From: Polytrichum commune
Taxonomy: Eukaryota; Streptophyta; Polytrichopsida; Polytrichales; Polytrichaceae
Assembly: GCA_950295325.1 (NCBI GenBank)
Contig: OX485805.1
Location: forward strand, 31,049,501 to 31,113,500
Length of the DNA: 64,000 nucleotides
Direction: 5' to 3'
A program made the translations under genes and the position numbers. How positions within the stretch are numbered: the stretch's first letter is position 1; every line of letters begins with the position of its first letter. Shown here piece after piece: positions 47,059 through 59,665 of the stretch. The notes below the pieces were generated by a model. It ran no database searches. It was not told where the DNA came from and saw only the letters and a program-made list of their open reading frames with translations.

Positions 47059-50000
47059 CTAACTACTCAAATGGTCGTGTTGGTAGTCAGGATTGAGCTT
47101 TAAGATCACAAAGCCTTCCAACACTGATGACAATGGGATATACCTGCAAAATTCAACACCCATAGTATATCAGCACTGTAGCATTGCTAGTTAGGCAGCC
47201 AAATATAAATTAGATTGGTGACCAGAGATCACTACAATATGTTAAGCTTAACCTTGGTTACAGGATACTTGCATTGATGTTGGTTCAAATTTCTGCTGTT
47301 ATTTTCAGGAATCTCCAAATTAACAAACACAGAGTGTCACTAATAGGTATGTAGTTACATGCCTATATTCAACATGGAGACCTAAGACATTATTTAGTGA
47401 CCAATATTCAGATAGATAGAAGATAGATAGAAACTCCGGTCCCTTTTTAGCAAGGGGCCGGCGTGAATAAAGTGTCTACCAGTATTCAATAATGATTGAG
47501 CACAATCACAAAATGCAGCAAAATTTTGCTGACTAGATTTCTACCATGACAATTTCATCTTCCAAGAGATTATATATCACTGTTATTTATCCTTCGTGCA
47601 TGACTTTCTAAAAATTTACATTCCTAAACGTTTTCATTTGAACTTCTTTGGTCTTTCCTTTGGTGGTAATCTATGGATAAACATGGGAATAAAACTATTT
47701 TTACTGTTCCTCTACATATAAGCCAGAATTTTAAGGCAGATAAACTTCACTGTCAGTTCCTCCAGTACTTATATCATGCATATGTACATGTCAAATTATA
47801 ATACAAGAGAATGTGGAAAGTGTGCCAGTGCCCTTGTAACCAAGCCATGAGAACTTTCTTGTGTAGGTTTTATGTGTCAATATTCACCGATGTAACAGAA
47901 ACAAAAGCCTGTGCACCAAAAAAATTCAAATGATAAATGCCAAGAAAACTTACTTTTCTGTGGCCAGCTCTGCTCTGTCACCAGTGGCCAAAATGACAGG
48001 AGTTGTGTGGGTCTGGAAGCCTGTTATGGTCTTTGGTCGACCTGCTTGACCAACTACATCCACAGCTTGCCCAACTCTCACTGGCACGGACAGTGGTTTC
48101 AAGTTCTCGTCTAAAGTTATCAACATACGAGGCTGCAAATCCATCCACGTTGAATTAGTCCTAATACCAGAATTTGAAATAAGCATCTGGAGAGAGAATT
48201 TCAATATGAACTCAACATAAAAACAAAACAACAAGTTGTGATAAGTGCACATCTTAAATGCTGACAGAATACGAGAGAAACATTACTACAGAAATTCAGA
48301 AATCACCTGCATTGCCAAGACAAGGAAGTACAACACATAGTGGTATTTCCCGAGAACAACAGACTTCATGTCTAAGCTACCATGCAAGAATGTTATAAGT
48401 CCTGCCAGTGCCACACTGCATCCCACAAAGACTGATCATCAGTATCAAATCATATCAGAGCATTCATGACATAAATGTCATACCCTCAAGTAAAAGTTCT
48501 TCCAAAATAGCACCTGTGATAACATTTCTGAAGAGAAAGCTCTGGCCAGCAAACTATTCATGGCATAACTCCACCCATTAAAGTATGAGAGGATAGAGAG
48601 ACACCACAAACAGAAACTCTTCCAGATTGACTGTGCCTATATGTTTGGGAATCCCCTGAGAGGGCGGGGATGTATGAAATGTTCTCATACTTATGAGTCA
48701 GAAGACTTACTTAGACAGCAAAAATCTGTCGGAATGGTAAGGATTGAGTGTCAGCAAGCCCTTGCCCATGTGCACAAGACCCTGTGCAATCCTGACCTGC
48801 ATGTCCCCAACATGTCAATACACATGTTTTATGCATTTGAGAATGGTAGGAAGTAAAATATTCTGAGAAAGACAGAAATGGAACCAATACTTCAATAAGG
48901 GACTAGGGGCAAAGTATCTTTAGAAAACGCATCTGTATGATGCAAAAGCAAGGAAGCAGAGACATACACAGAAAAGAAGGCTGGGATCCTTATAATAGTA
49001 GCTAGATAAATTGCGAAGCATGCCAGCAATCCTAGCATTGTTGGTCCCTGCTCCTAATAGACCCAATGAAATTGTGGCAGACTGCACAAGAACCACATAA
49101 ATGGTTAGCTCTCTACAACATAAGCTAGATAGCACTTTGCACAAACCACATAACTCTAAGAAAAGATCCACAAATTAGAGACTTTGCAACAACAAAACCT
49201 CCAAGACAAACAGCAGAGTGGACATACCATAGCTACTTCCGAGTCACTGTCATGGCTAAGACGGCTCAGTGTATCCATGACACTGATCTGCAATCAGAAC
49301 AACAAAACACCTCAGCAGGTCAGTTCTGGATGTACTTCCCTATTCAATGTACAGTACACAAATCAAATGAAGACCAGCATCAAACAATAAGTTTGTAGCA
49401 TGACTATCTCAATGCAACTTAAAACAAAATAGTTACATGTCTAGGTTTCTGTACACTGTGAAGTTATGATTCAACATAAATAGATCCCCATTTTTACCCA
49501 CACTTACAGGATACCTTGACCTCACCTTGGGATTAGAGATTGAAAGAATGCCAAGAGCAAGAGGGACAGCTCGCCGTATGTTTTGTTCACCATACTGGAG
49601 GAGATGCTCAAGGGATCGAATAGCCATGTCCAAGCCCAACTCTTCAGCCATAGCCACCAAGGCAATGCCCAAAACTGCAGGAGCTTGGTGGTTGTCACCT
49701 TTCTCCAAGTGGTCTGCGCACATAGTCAGCAGTGCTTGCACCTGCGCCCAATCACCAATTTACATGAATCCCACAACTGCATCCCATGTGGCATTCCATG
49801 TAGTAAAATTATTAAGAGTAGAAAGTTCCCAATGATAGAGAAAAGTCATCAGACATACCACACCATATTTACTCCAGATTCATCCAGGAATAACAAAGTC
49901 CTGACAAGTGTTGGTCTAGTTTACATGGAGCATAATTTCAAACAGGCTTAGAAATAGTTACAATATACAGCCAGAAAAATTTGAAAGTGACATACAGAAC

Positions 50001-53000
50001 ATGGAAGACACCAGTGGAAGACATACCTTGAGCACATTACCAGTGCCTGCATATGCACATGAATCTAGGGTTACAAGACAATACTTAGAAATCTTCTCAT
50101 TGAAAGTCTTAGCCACCTCCATGGTTGCATCTGCAGCATCCTGTAACCGTAATTTATTATCAGGAGACATAAAAACAGTAGAAGGCAACTAGATTATATG
50201 ATTTGCTAACTTTCATACCCAGAAATAGCCCCACAACTAAAGCATACCTGCTTGCCAAGATACAGGAGACCAAGTCCAAGGCAAAGAAAACGAGCCAATG
50301 GTTCTCCAAGATCTGCCTCACTGCGCTCCATCAAGGCCAGAATAATTGATTGTGCAACATCGTCATTACAGGAGCCCACATAGACAAGACCCAACGCTAC
50401 TGCAGCAAATCCTGCCAAATCGATTGGGGACTTTGAATCTTGCACTATTGGTGTGAGGAGATCCAAAACCTGTTTGTAAGAGAAATAGTCATTCCTTTGA
50501 ACATGCCATTTACACCTACCTTCAGTAAAATCCAAAGCCCACACAAATCTACAGTGCTAAAATGTTGTCAAGGAAGTGAATGTAGTTTGCATCGTTTGGC
50601 TTGCAAGCACCTGGCCAAAAGAACTTTGGAACAAACAGTAGTTCAGGGACCTATTATATGGGAAAAAGTGACAGGAGGTATCCCTTGTCGAATTCCACCC
50701 TCGTACACAAATTCCTATGCCTACAGCTTGCACACTTTATGTCACAATCAAGTAACTATTACCTCTTCCTTTTGAGAGCCAGCATAGGCCAACCCAAGAC
50801 CCATGATGGCACCAATGCGAGTTGTTGGGTCTTCTTTTGTAACAGAGTCGTACAAAAGAGCATAAGCCTGCAGCCAGAATGAAATGACAATTGGATCAGA
50901 ACTTGCACATCTAAGAAGGCCAACAATTGACAACTAGCATGTGAAACATTGACCTGTGAAATAGACATACTATGAACTTACAAAGGAGAAAACTTCCAAG
51001 ACTTAGGATCTTACAGGGTCACATTCATTGCGAACACCACAATTGATGATTCCAACTGCAAGAAGAGCCCCAGCAACAACATGATTGTCACTGCTGTAAA
51101 GGTACTTGTCCACAAGCGGGAGTCCACCATCCACATCCCATAGCATGATAAGACCCTGGCACAAAGGAAAAAGTATTTATGTAAGAAAATGTGATTAACA
51201 TTTTTGTAGCAGAACTTGAAACAAATACATTCCCATACAGCATAATTAATAGAGAACTCGTTCTATACCAGGCTTGCTGCTGCACTGGCCTTTCCATGCT
51301 CTTTGTTCTTGAAGAGCCAGCCACCAGAGCTGGCCCCTGCTGAGGACTCTGTTGTTGGAGCAGTCATGAGCTTATCCTGCAAGGATATTGAAAAATGCAT
51401 GCATAGTAAGACTCCAAATACACAGAAATTTATAAGGAGTCATTAGTAGTTGAGAGCTTATAATATTGATATTGAACGGAGTAGCAAGGAACTTGAATTT
51501 CAGAAAGTCCTTAATGTGTCCCGATGAGGACAACATACCACACCAAAGCCAGCATTGACAAAACCATTCACAAAAGTGGCAGCAAGATTCTGACGAGCAG
51601 AATCTACACCCGCTCCTGCAGTTGCACGCCCATCCACCAAGTGGGCCTGTAACATAGTAAGAGACAAAGTTGTTATTGACTTCATGAACTTAAAACAACC
51701 TGTGATACCACAAATTGAAGCTTCTCAAAACACCTGAAAAACACTCTTGCAAGAATCTGTTATAGAGTCCCATCTCACTTATATTCTTTGAAATGATACC
51801 GACCAACCCATCCCCTGTCACATTTTCAACTAAAAACAGCAAAAAGGATCTTACCAGCCTCTCTCAGAAAACCAAGGTTTATGGTACACACCTTATAGAG
51901 ATCATCTGGAGTTTTGGGCTCCATGACATCTAGGTCCCGAGCTAGAGTAAGGTAGCCCTCGCTCAACTTGCTATTATTAATAAGTTCCTGGAGTAGATCT
52001 CGCTGGTCGGCATTCTCAATCATATCCTCATCAAGCTCAAGAGATATTCCCTGCATTCAGAATTTCAAAATCAGAAAAACAACTCTATACCAGAAGAACC
52101 GTACAATGCAGCACCACAAGCACCATATGTGCCATTCTATGTTGCAATTTCAGATTTTTGCTCACACATCAAATTTGTAGAATAACTACTGGTGCCAGCT
52201 GTTTCAAGCCGCATTATGAACACCAGCCAATTTGGTGGGTCAAAATACATCACCATCCCAAGACTTTGCTTGAGGTAGACTGGGCTATAGAAAATGAGTA
52301 GAAATATGAATGGAAGCACTGAAAACAAATACCTCCAAATTCTTTAAAAAACAACACCAATCAGCCATGACTAGGTGCTTACTTGTCGGCCCAAGATGTA
52401 GCAAAGCTGCTGCTTTTCCAGTGGATCTTCACATGCCCCAAAGGTGGCTTTTACATACTGCAACATTCATCATGCACATCTCTGTCAATAATCTTGATAT
52501 CATTAGTTGAAATTCAACAGAATGTACATTGCAAGACACATAAGAGCATGAAGACATCAACGACAAGAACTAACCCCAATCACTCTATAGTTCACTCAAC
52601 CTGTGACAGTTGGTTATAATAACTGGCACAACCATGCAGATACCTGAATATTATCCATACGCAGAGCTACTCTCAAAGCATCTGGATATTTGTCGAACTT
52701 GCAGTATAATTTATAGGCAATATCCAGCACCAATCTATCATCTGGCTCTGGGACATAACTGCATGGAACCAAAGCCACAAACATTTGAAGGCCATATATA
52801 AGATGCAGAACTCCAGGTTTAATAGTCAAAAACGGAACTAGATCACAGTTCCAGCTAGTTTTGGGTGGTATCCGACACTAACACATGGAGTCACCTTCAA
52901 CTCGAATGACAGAGGTTTGCAAACTTGACATTTTCTGAGTACTGAGCTTAAAGTCAAACTACCAGTCATCAGATTTACATTTTGCAGGTCCATCAACTTG

Positions 53001-56000
53001 TCAAGAACAATGTTTAGAAAATCCATTGCAGATTTAAAATTATAGAACTAAAGATTGCTAGAACACACTATTGCTTAAGAGAAAAGACAACATTCCAGGA
53101 GGATGTACCTGGCAAAACTGGTAAGATAAGAACAGGTACGCTTGTAATTGGCCTTGTCAATGTGTTCTATCAGCATCTCAAGCTTCTCCACCTGTAAAGG
53201 ACATACAACTTGTGAACAACACTCCTTCCTGCACAGCCTTGTCATATCTTTGCTAGTAAAGTCTCTCTGTAGCATACCAAGCAGCGCATCCCACCAATCC
53301 TTGCAAGAACTTCTACCAAAAGGAACGTGATCGGCAGGAGGTATCAGATGACTAACACACAAAATAACCTCCAAGAACATGGATATGAAAGAAAATTTGG
53401 TCAAATAGCAAGATCTTTTCATCCTCTGCATTCCATACCTCCATTAGGAGATCAACAGCCTCAGGTTCTGCATTATGCTGAAACAAAACAGCCCATGAAC
53501 TGGTTAGACACATTGTTTCCTCTAGACAGAAAGCAGTAGCAACTGGAAGATAGATAGAAAGTATTAATTGTAGCTGAAGCTTGAGGGCAGTCAATCTAAG
53601 TATGTATATCAGGGGAGAGATCGTGCCATACCTTCACATGGAAGGGAACAATTTGCTTAACAAGATCCATGAGGTCATCCACATTCACCGGTTCATTGCT
53701 CTGCCAAATAGTACAACCTTTGAATTCAACAACTGCTATAAACAAATGCTGCAATATGTAAAAGTAGCAAAGAAGCTCTACATAAGTAAGAAAGCAGAAA
53801 GTCCCCCATTTTGTGCTCTAAGACACCTTCATTACACTTTCATTCAAGCTTTATTGACAAGACACAAAGTATATGTGACATGTAATGGAAAATGAAATCA
53901 ATGCCAAAGTACACAATACAGCAATTTGAATAAGCTTATTTACATATGTATGTGAGTATATTTTTAAGATAGTGTGAGGGAAATACCTGTCGTTGCTCTT
54001 GACGTTGTTGGAACTCATTGCCTATCTCTCCAGCCAAGTTTCTACAGAAGAAAACAAGAGAACAACACAATCAGTGACCTATAATACCCAAAAGAAACCA
54101 TGATCTAAAAAAGGAACAGAGATCCAATTACAGCTCCTAAAGTGATTTGAGCTGTACAGAGCACTGCTAAGGCACAGGGATGTATATCAGAGTCTCATAC
54201 TAAAGTGAGTACTTCTAATGAAACACACCTCACATATTCATGGCCCCAGGATCCAATATCTCCAATTGTACCCTGCAACCTAAATCGCAGACTTTCCTGC
54301 AGGCAACAAAAGGAAAGAATAAATGCCACTTGAAATGTAAGACATGAATTTTGGCAGAAAGCAACATCCAAGTCAACATGGGCCTGAACAATGTCACCTC
54401 TATATTACCAACATAACCAGATGCTATTTGGATCAATCGAAGGACACATAAATACTCAGTTGCACAGCGACTAGAATCAGTTGTAATCAGAGCCTAGAAG
54501 TTTGTACATATGTGCAGTAACTGCTGCTACAATTGGACTGCTAATGTGGACAAGTCCAATTAAGGTGGGTTTGCAAGAGAGACGCAGGTGCTTCAAAGAC
54601 ACAACCGTTCACAAACGAGATCTAAAGGACCTAATTCAGTTGTACTGCACCAATTCCCAACCCACAGTAGAAGAGGTACAGGGTGTAGTTGCAATTCAGT
54701 GAAAACTGGCCCTCTATAACCAGACTTCAATCAGTCTGTCACAGATCAATGCCGAATCAAAATAATAAAGTGAATATAAAGTAACTCAGATGCCATATCA
54801 TCTGAAAATCCTTGGTAAAGTTGAGTCACTTGAAGATACAAATGCCCAATAATTTCTGGCAGTAAAAATATGAAAGCATTAACAGGAAATGCCTTACCCT
54901 GTCTCCTTCCTCTGACATAGTGAGGGCAAGGACTGATATGATGTCAGCCATAAATCTCTGCAAAAGAACAAGAGACAACCCCGGTCAGCTTGGAGAACGC
55001 GTTTCTATTTGATTTTAGAAACCTAGTTAACTCTGAAGAGAGTGACCATCAACAGCGTCAAATAGAACCCATTTATTACTCACCTTAAGTTCAGAATCTG
55101 ACATTTTCTCATAATGTGTCTTCAATGTCTTATAATGTGGTCTAAGAAACTTCAGTGGCTTGGGAACAGATGTCATGGAGCTTGTAGCAGTCCTGATTTC
55201 TTGCCTGCAAAAGATTTCCGGAACTCATTTGTGGTCATCAATTACAAGAGGCACCGCATAATTGCTGCTCCTAACTGCTCATGAGGCCACTGACCTATTT
55301 AAACCAGCAACTACATCTGCTTTCCATCTCTGGAGCAACTTCAGAACACTGATGGCAGCTATGCCATTATGATTTTGTACCTCATTGCCTCCAACGCCAC
55401 TCTTTGAATTCCCTCGTCAACGTCCTGAGCTCTTTCGACGTACAACTCCAATTGCTGCTTGAGAGCGAGATCCTCTTCTGACTGGTGAACAAACCCACTC
55501 CATACCCGTCAACTGCTGCCCGACTATGATTCAACTGCCCATACTGGAGGAGGAGATCACTGCCATTTACTAGCTAATGTCATGGAAATTACACCATGAT
55601 ATTAAGATAGATTAATCCAGGTCACGCACTACGACTGGATCAATCATAAACTTGACTACAGTCAGAATCAGCAGACTTATAAAACTCGCCACAAACTCAC
55701 TCAATTTGATCATCACCCCTTAATAGTTCCATGGTCCATGCATATCAATTCAGTTCAACCGGACTGGGTCTAGGGTTTCTTGCACCCACCACCAGTCACA
55801 CACTGCATCACTTGATCATAATTTCTCATCGAACCTCTTCAAATTACATAATCAGCTACGACCACAGACCACAGCACGTGGCAGCGAGGTCAATTGTGCC
55901 AACAATCATCAAGGCTCTCCCACTCAATTATTTCCTAGGGTGCCGGACAAGCTACCTCCGAAACTGACATTTCATCAAATAAACTCATAGAGCTGCGCAA

Positions 56001-56419
56001 GAACTGAGCTAGAAACACAACCTTCCCCACAAGCTAAACTACCACGCCATCCTCCCCTAAAAACAAAAACTAGGGTTTCATGCCGATCACTCTCTCCGAT
56101 GAATGCAAACGCTCCCCTCCCGTCACCTAACCCCTCGCGGAAACCTGCGGCAGTCTACGGGCATCCCCCAAGCTACCATCTCCCATCCACTCCCATCAAA
56201 CTCCTTCGTAGCTCCGAACCCTAACCCTCTCCCTTAATACAATCAAAACCCCAGTCGGACTCCAACTCTGACCAAACTCACCAGGTCCTCGTCTTTGTTC
56301 TTCTCGTCCTTCTTCTTCTTCCCTCCTGCCTTCGGTGCTACCGGCTTGGACGGCGGAGGCACGGCATCGTGGTCCATCCGCTCCGGCACCACACCGTTGT
56401 CCTTGGGATCCGGTGCCAT
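47059..56419 (-). CDS. RPN1: 26S proteasome regulatory subunit RPN1
   Basis: RPN1 (PSMD2) is the large scaffold of the 19S base that binds ubiquitin-like domains and shuttle factors. Twenty-five coding exons with GT-AG introns give 909 aa (Arabidopsis about 891). Complement exons: 56282-56419, 55381-55481, 55084-55204, 54898-54957, 54229-54296, 53987-54041, 53632-53700, 53439-53477, 53109-53191, 52644-52758, 52383-52457, 51892-52050, 51539-51646, 51269-51376, 51015-51155, 50763-50867, 50248-50469, 50027-50140, 49526-49741, 49228-49287, 48968-49081, 48711-48796, 48307-48415, 47954-48132, 47059-47143. The N-terminus has a lysine-rich [18 protein letters not shown] repeats cover roughly residues 434-720 ([28 protein letters not shown]). 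The C-terminus has [19 protein letters not shown]. No stop or frameshift is seen, so it should be functional. Confidence 0.97.
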
Positions 56420-56750
56420 ACCTCAAAAATCCCCCTCGCTACTGCACCAAAACGATGTGAGAGACCACGGCAGGAGTGGAGCGCGCGCGATGACAGCCAC
56501 AGTTTTCGGATGCGTGAGCGACGATGTGCGTGAGCATGCAACGAGGCCTTGAACACACTCTGGATGAGTGAGCTCCTGCAATGCTGTCTGTGCGTCTCCT
56601 CCTCCGACGTCGTCGATGTCGTCGTCTTCCCTTCTCTTTCCTTCCCCCCCACGTTCCCAAATTCAGGTCTCAGTTCCCATTCCAGGTCTCACGCTCCCAT
56701 TCTAGGTGCCGTCCAACTATCCCAGGTTCATTTTGGTGTTCAAAGAAATC
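56420..56750. promoter_or_regulatory. RPN1 5' untranslated region and promoter side
   Basis: The GC-rich sequence directly upstream of the RPN1 start should hold its 5' untranslated region and core promoter. I see no clear TATA box and no other gene; open frames on the other strand are low-complexity, serine- and valine-rich, and not supported. Confidence 0.4.
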
Positions 56751-56826
56751 CTCATAAGAGCACCCCCAACCATGACGCCACATCTCCCTCCAACACTACT
56801 GTAAAGGGACCACTATTTAATCCTCA

Positions 56827-57523
56827 TAAGAGCATCCCCAACCATGCCGCCACATCTCCCTCCAACAAATAATAACAACTTCGGTCTCCTTCGGAGACCG
56901 ATGTGAATTAAGTGTTTGTTCGATCTACCTTCAATCCCAAGCCCACATGACAGAGGTATGAAGGAGAAGATCTACTCCCCCCTTTTCCCTCCAACACTAC
57001 TGTAAAGGGACCACTATTTTAGAGGGAGGCGGAGCCATAACGATCACCACCACATCCCCCACATCTCCCTCTACATTGGTCAACATAGATTTTGACACCT
57101 CCAAATGCAGAGGGGGCTCTATGTAGTGTTCCCTATACCCCATCCAAACCCACTACTGTAGAGAGAGAGGCCCGCACATAACAATCACCACTGCATCCCA
57201 CCATATCTCCCTCTCCAATGGTGGATGTAGATTTTGACGCCTTCAAATGAAGAGGGAACTCTATGTATTCAAACCCATTTTAATGTTAGAAAGTGTTTTT
57301 TCCATAGCACTTCATATTTTATAATAGAATATAAATCATTACCTTATTGATGTTAGCATATGTCCATTATTGTTTTACATGTTTTAGGATTATAATATTA
57401 TGTACATAGTAGCAAATGATGTTGTAGCATGGTTTGACACACTCCACAAGCTCCTTTATCGTTGTTTTAGAGTGAGAACTTAGAAGTGGAGGAAGATGTG
57501 GTGACATGGTTGGAGATGCTCTA
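56827..57523. mobile_element. TIR element with agagcatccccaacc ends
   Basis: The left end agagcatccccaaccatgcc is repeated inverted at the right end (tggttggagatgctct, 57508-57523), and the inverted match extends to about 37 bp. An extra partial left end lies about 70 bp further left at 56757. Internal direct duplications share cactactgtaaagggaccac and agattttgacacctccaaat. There is no coding capacity. 'GAGCATCTCCAACC' ends are common in plant DNA transposons; the superfamily is not assigned. Confidence 0.65.
56881..56922. repeat. repeated hairpin motif, copy 1
   Basis: The sequence tcggtctccttcggagaccg is a near-perfect inverted repeat with a TTC loop, followed by gtgtttgttcg. Related copies in opposite orientation lie at about 59803-59852 (gaacaaacacttcattcacg then a gaccgaag arm) and 60429-60480 (aaacaaacactctactcact then ccagagaccag). 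The stem is kept by paired changes in copy 3, so the structure itself may matter, for instance as a transposon end. Confidence 0.65.
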
Positions 57524-57826
57524 AGGTAAGTGGGTAGGGAAACTTTTACAAATGCTATGCCCTTCCTTTCCCTCAATTTCTCACTCCACATATTTTGTTC
57601 CCGGTTTAGGTGTCATCCAATTAACCCATGTCCATGTCCATTTGGGTGTTGAAAGAGAATTGTGTGAAGTAAGTGGGCCTAAATGGAGTCTTTTAGATCT
57701 ACTCCCCCCCCCCCCCCCCGGCACATGGTTCATGTTCTAAGTCCCACATTCTCAATTCAAGTAGTTTGTTCCTGTTCTAGGCGTTGTATCATTAGCCCCA
57801 AGTCCATTTGGGTGTTGGAAAAATAA
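57524..57826. other. short gene-free stretch
   Basis: No gene. A C-run occurs at about 57704-57719. The phrase 'aagtgggcctaaatggagtc' recurs here and near 59098, marking a dispersed repeat. Confidence 0.4.
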
Positions 57827-58079
57827 GGGCCACTTCACACATGAGCCAAGAGCCGTGACCTTGTAATGATGAGGACCCTTGACTCTTATCCAAAGGCCGT
57901 ACCATGGGTGTTGGGAAAGCCATTTTATGTAGTCTTTGGCCCTCAAGCATAGTGTGAAGTGAGAATGAACCATGTTGCGGGACCATTGCATATTTTGTTG
58001 GCAGAAAAGAGGGGAGGATTTGGTTTAATATAATATGTCTCCAAGTTTATTAATTTAAGATAACTACTTGGCGGTGTTT

Positions 58080-58138
58080 GTCTGTCTTGGAATCTGTCTT
58101 GGAATCTGCCATGCAATCTGTCCTGAAATCTGTCCTGT
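58080..58138. repeat. short tandem repeat, aatctgtcttgg type
   Basis: Five diverged copies of a 12-15 bp unit, gtcttggaatctgtc and relatives such as catgcaatctgtcctg, inside the Harbinger-type element. Confidence 0.75.
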
Positions 58139-58159
58139 TGGAAAAAATATTAAAAAAGT

Positions 58160-58230
58160 CATGGTCTCCCGGAATTTGCGTCAAGCCCACCTCTTGGAGG
58201 TGGGTCTGACGCAAATTCCGGTAGACCATG
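58160..58230. repeat. 34-bp stem, 3-nt loop hairpin
   Basis: Arms 58160-58193 and 58197-58230 are complementary over 34 bp with three mismatched positions and a TTG loop. The left arm starts catggtctcccggaatttgc and the right arm ends gcaaattccggtagaccatg. It is far stronger than chance and could fold as a near-perfect RNA stem. Position within a MITE favours a transposon-derived structure, but a small-RNA precursor is possible. Confidence 0.85.
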
Positions 58231-58418
58231 CACCCTTATCCACAACTAGCCATGTAGGACTCCATGTAGACTTTTCATCCACGAACTTTTCTTTGGGCCT
58301 TTAGGCCTTCACCTCCTAGTGTGAAGTGAACTTGGACGGTCTCCGCCTTTTCGACCAATGAGAGCTCTTACATTGCCATGGTCAAGGGCCTTCAGCCTTG
58401 TGTGTGAAGTGGCCCTAA

Positions 58419-59220
58419 GTAGTGTGTTACCACACTGATCAGATGAGAATGCCACTATGGCAATCATTGGGGGGAGGACTAATGATATTGGCCAGGAGAG
58501 GGGGGCAAGGAGTTGTCGCTTTTGTGAGGGCTACAAATGACATGTCCTTGGTGTGGTTAAAAGGGGAACGTAGCACATTTGGCAAGATATGGGTTACCAC
58601 TTATCTTGGGAAGGCGACAACTAGGCAAGTATTAAGAGGGAAGATGTATAAGTACTTGATTTTGGGTTTGTGTATCTATGTCTTTATGTTTGTGTTTGGG
58701 TCTAGGTTTGTTTCGTTCGGCTACACTCTTTTTTTGCCTACTAAAACATGGTTCCATGGCATTGGTGATGTGTGTTTTTAAGTTGGCATCTTTTGGTCCT
58801 TGGATATGCCAAATAAGCAAGTAAGCAGACCTAGTGATGTATTGACCCAATGTTGTATTGTAAGTGGGCTTAAACATAGACTTTTAGCTTTGCTATTTTG
58901 AGTGCCATCCAAATCCATTTGGGTGTGGAAATGGTTAATTAAAATGTAAGTAGCCTAAACGGAGTATTTTAGCTCTACCCTAGTCCTCACATCCCCATGC
59001 TAAATCCCACATTCCCGATTCATGTTTCTTGCTCCCATGTAATTGTTGTCCAATTAACTTGGGTCTACTTGGTTGATGACATAAATCTTCATAAGGTAAG
59101 TGGGCCTAAATGGAGTCTTTTAGCTCTCCTCTGCCTTTCCCCCACATCCTCATTCCAGTTGTCATGTTCCCAAATCATTTATTTATATTCTTGCTTTAGG
59201 CCTCGTATGCATATTTTAGG
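58419..59220. other. gene-free stretch
   Basis: A 119-codon plus-strand frame at 58422-58781 has no recognisable domain and I do not call it a gene. Repeat phrases shared with 57650 and 59100 mark this as dispersed-repeat DNA. Confidence 0.4.
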
Positions 59221-59665
59221 GTCATCCAATGAAATGAAATTGATTCTAAAGTATGAGAAGCCAAAAAGGCGAATGGGATTAAAAAGTATATCATAATGGT
59301 TTCAAACCAACTGGTTTGAGATGACCCTAAACTACTGGATAATTGTGGAGAGGTACCCAAACCGAACAGAGTGGTTGGCGGTTCGATTCCCGACCGTGAA
59401 ATGGTCTCTCTACTTGACGGGAAATTAGTTAGGTGGTCAAGCGCCTCCAATGTTCCCAAAAATAAAATGATGTCAAACCAACTAATTCACTAGAGTGGCA
59501 TAGTGCGGTAACCTCTGTAAAATAAAGGCTAATGTCAACTTGATGGTCCAATTGAAAGAAAGACTTGAAGCTCCCTAGCATTACATTCTCAAATAATGAT
59601 AAAACACTTAACTCTAATGAAGTTATATAGGGGACATTCCAGCACAAAACATGCCTCCTTTTCAA
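59221..59665 (-). pseudogene. second LINE-like fragment, interrupted
   Basis: This is the counterpart of 33347-33660: shared segments include gaaattgatt near the left end and ggctaatgtcaacttgatgg. The protein side keeps GSFKSFFQLDHQVDISLY. Reading frames are broken. The copy is split at 59313-59472 by a SINE-like insertion absent from the 33-kb copy. Confidence 0.6.
59313..59472 (+). mobile_element. SINE-like insertion with tRNA B box
   Basis: A 160-bp segment is flanked by direct repeats of tcaaaccaact (59302-59312 and 59473-59483), exactly where the homologous repeat at 33.4 kb has no extra DNA. It contains ggttcgattcc at 59380-59390, a perfect RNA polymerase III B box, and a weaker A-box-like tgtggagagg about 35 bp upstream. 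The right end is A-rich. Together this fits a tRNA-derived SINE. The A box is poor and the spacing is short, so the class is tentative. Confidence 0.65.

Larger units (their letters stand above)
57827..58415. mobile_element. Harbinger-type MITE carrying a long hairpin
   Basis: 589-bp element with ends gggccacttcacaca and, reverse-complemented, gggccacttcacacac. It is flanked by TAA at 57824-57826 and 58416-58418. A 3-bp TAA/TTA target site and GGGCC-starting TIRs are typical of PIF/Harbinger elements. Internal copies of the end motif lie near 57945 and 58318, so it may be composite. It has no coding capacity and contains the 34-bp hairpin at 58160-58230 and the short tandem repeat at 58080-58138. 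Confidence 0.8.

Noticed and set aside
58422-58781. 119-codon plus-strand open frame
   Set aside because: No recognisable domain, located in repeat-derived DNA next to a MITE, and without splice or start support.
59370-59400. tRNA gene
   Set aside because: A B box is present, but no cloverleaf with acceptor stem and anticodon arm can be drawn, and the segment is a bounded insertion.
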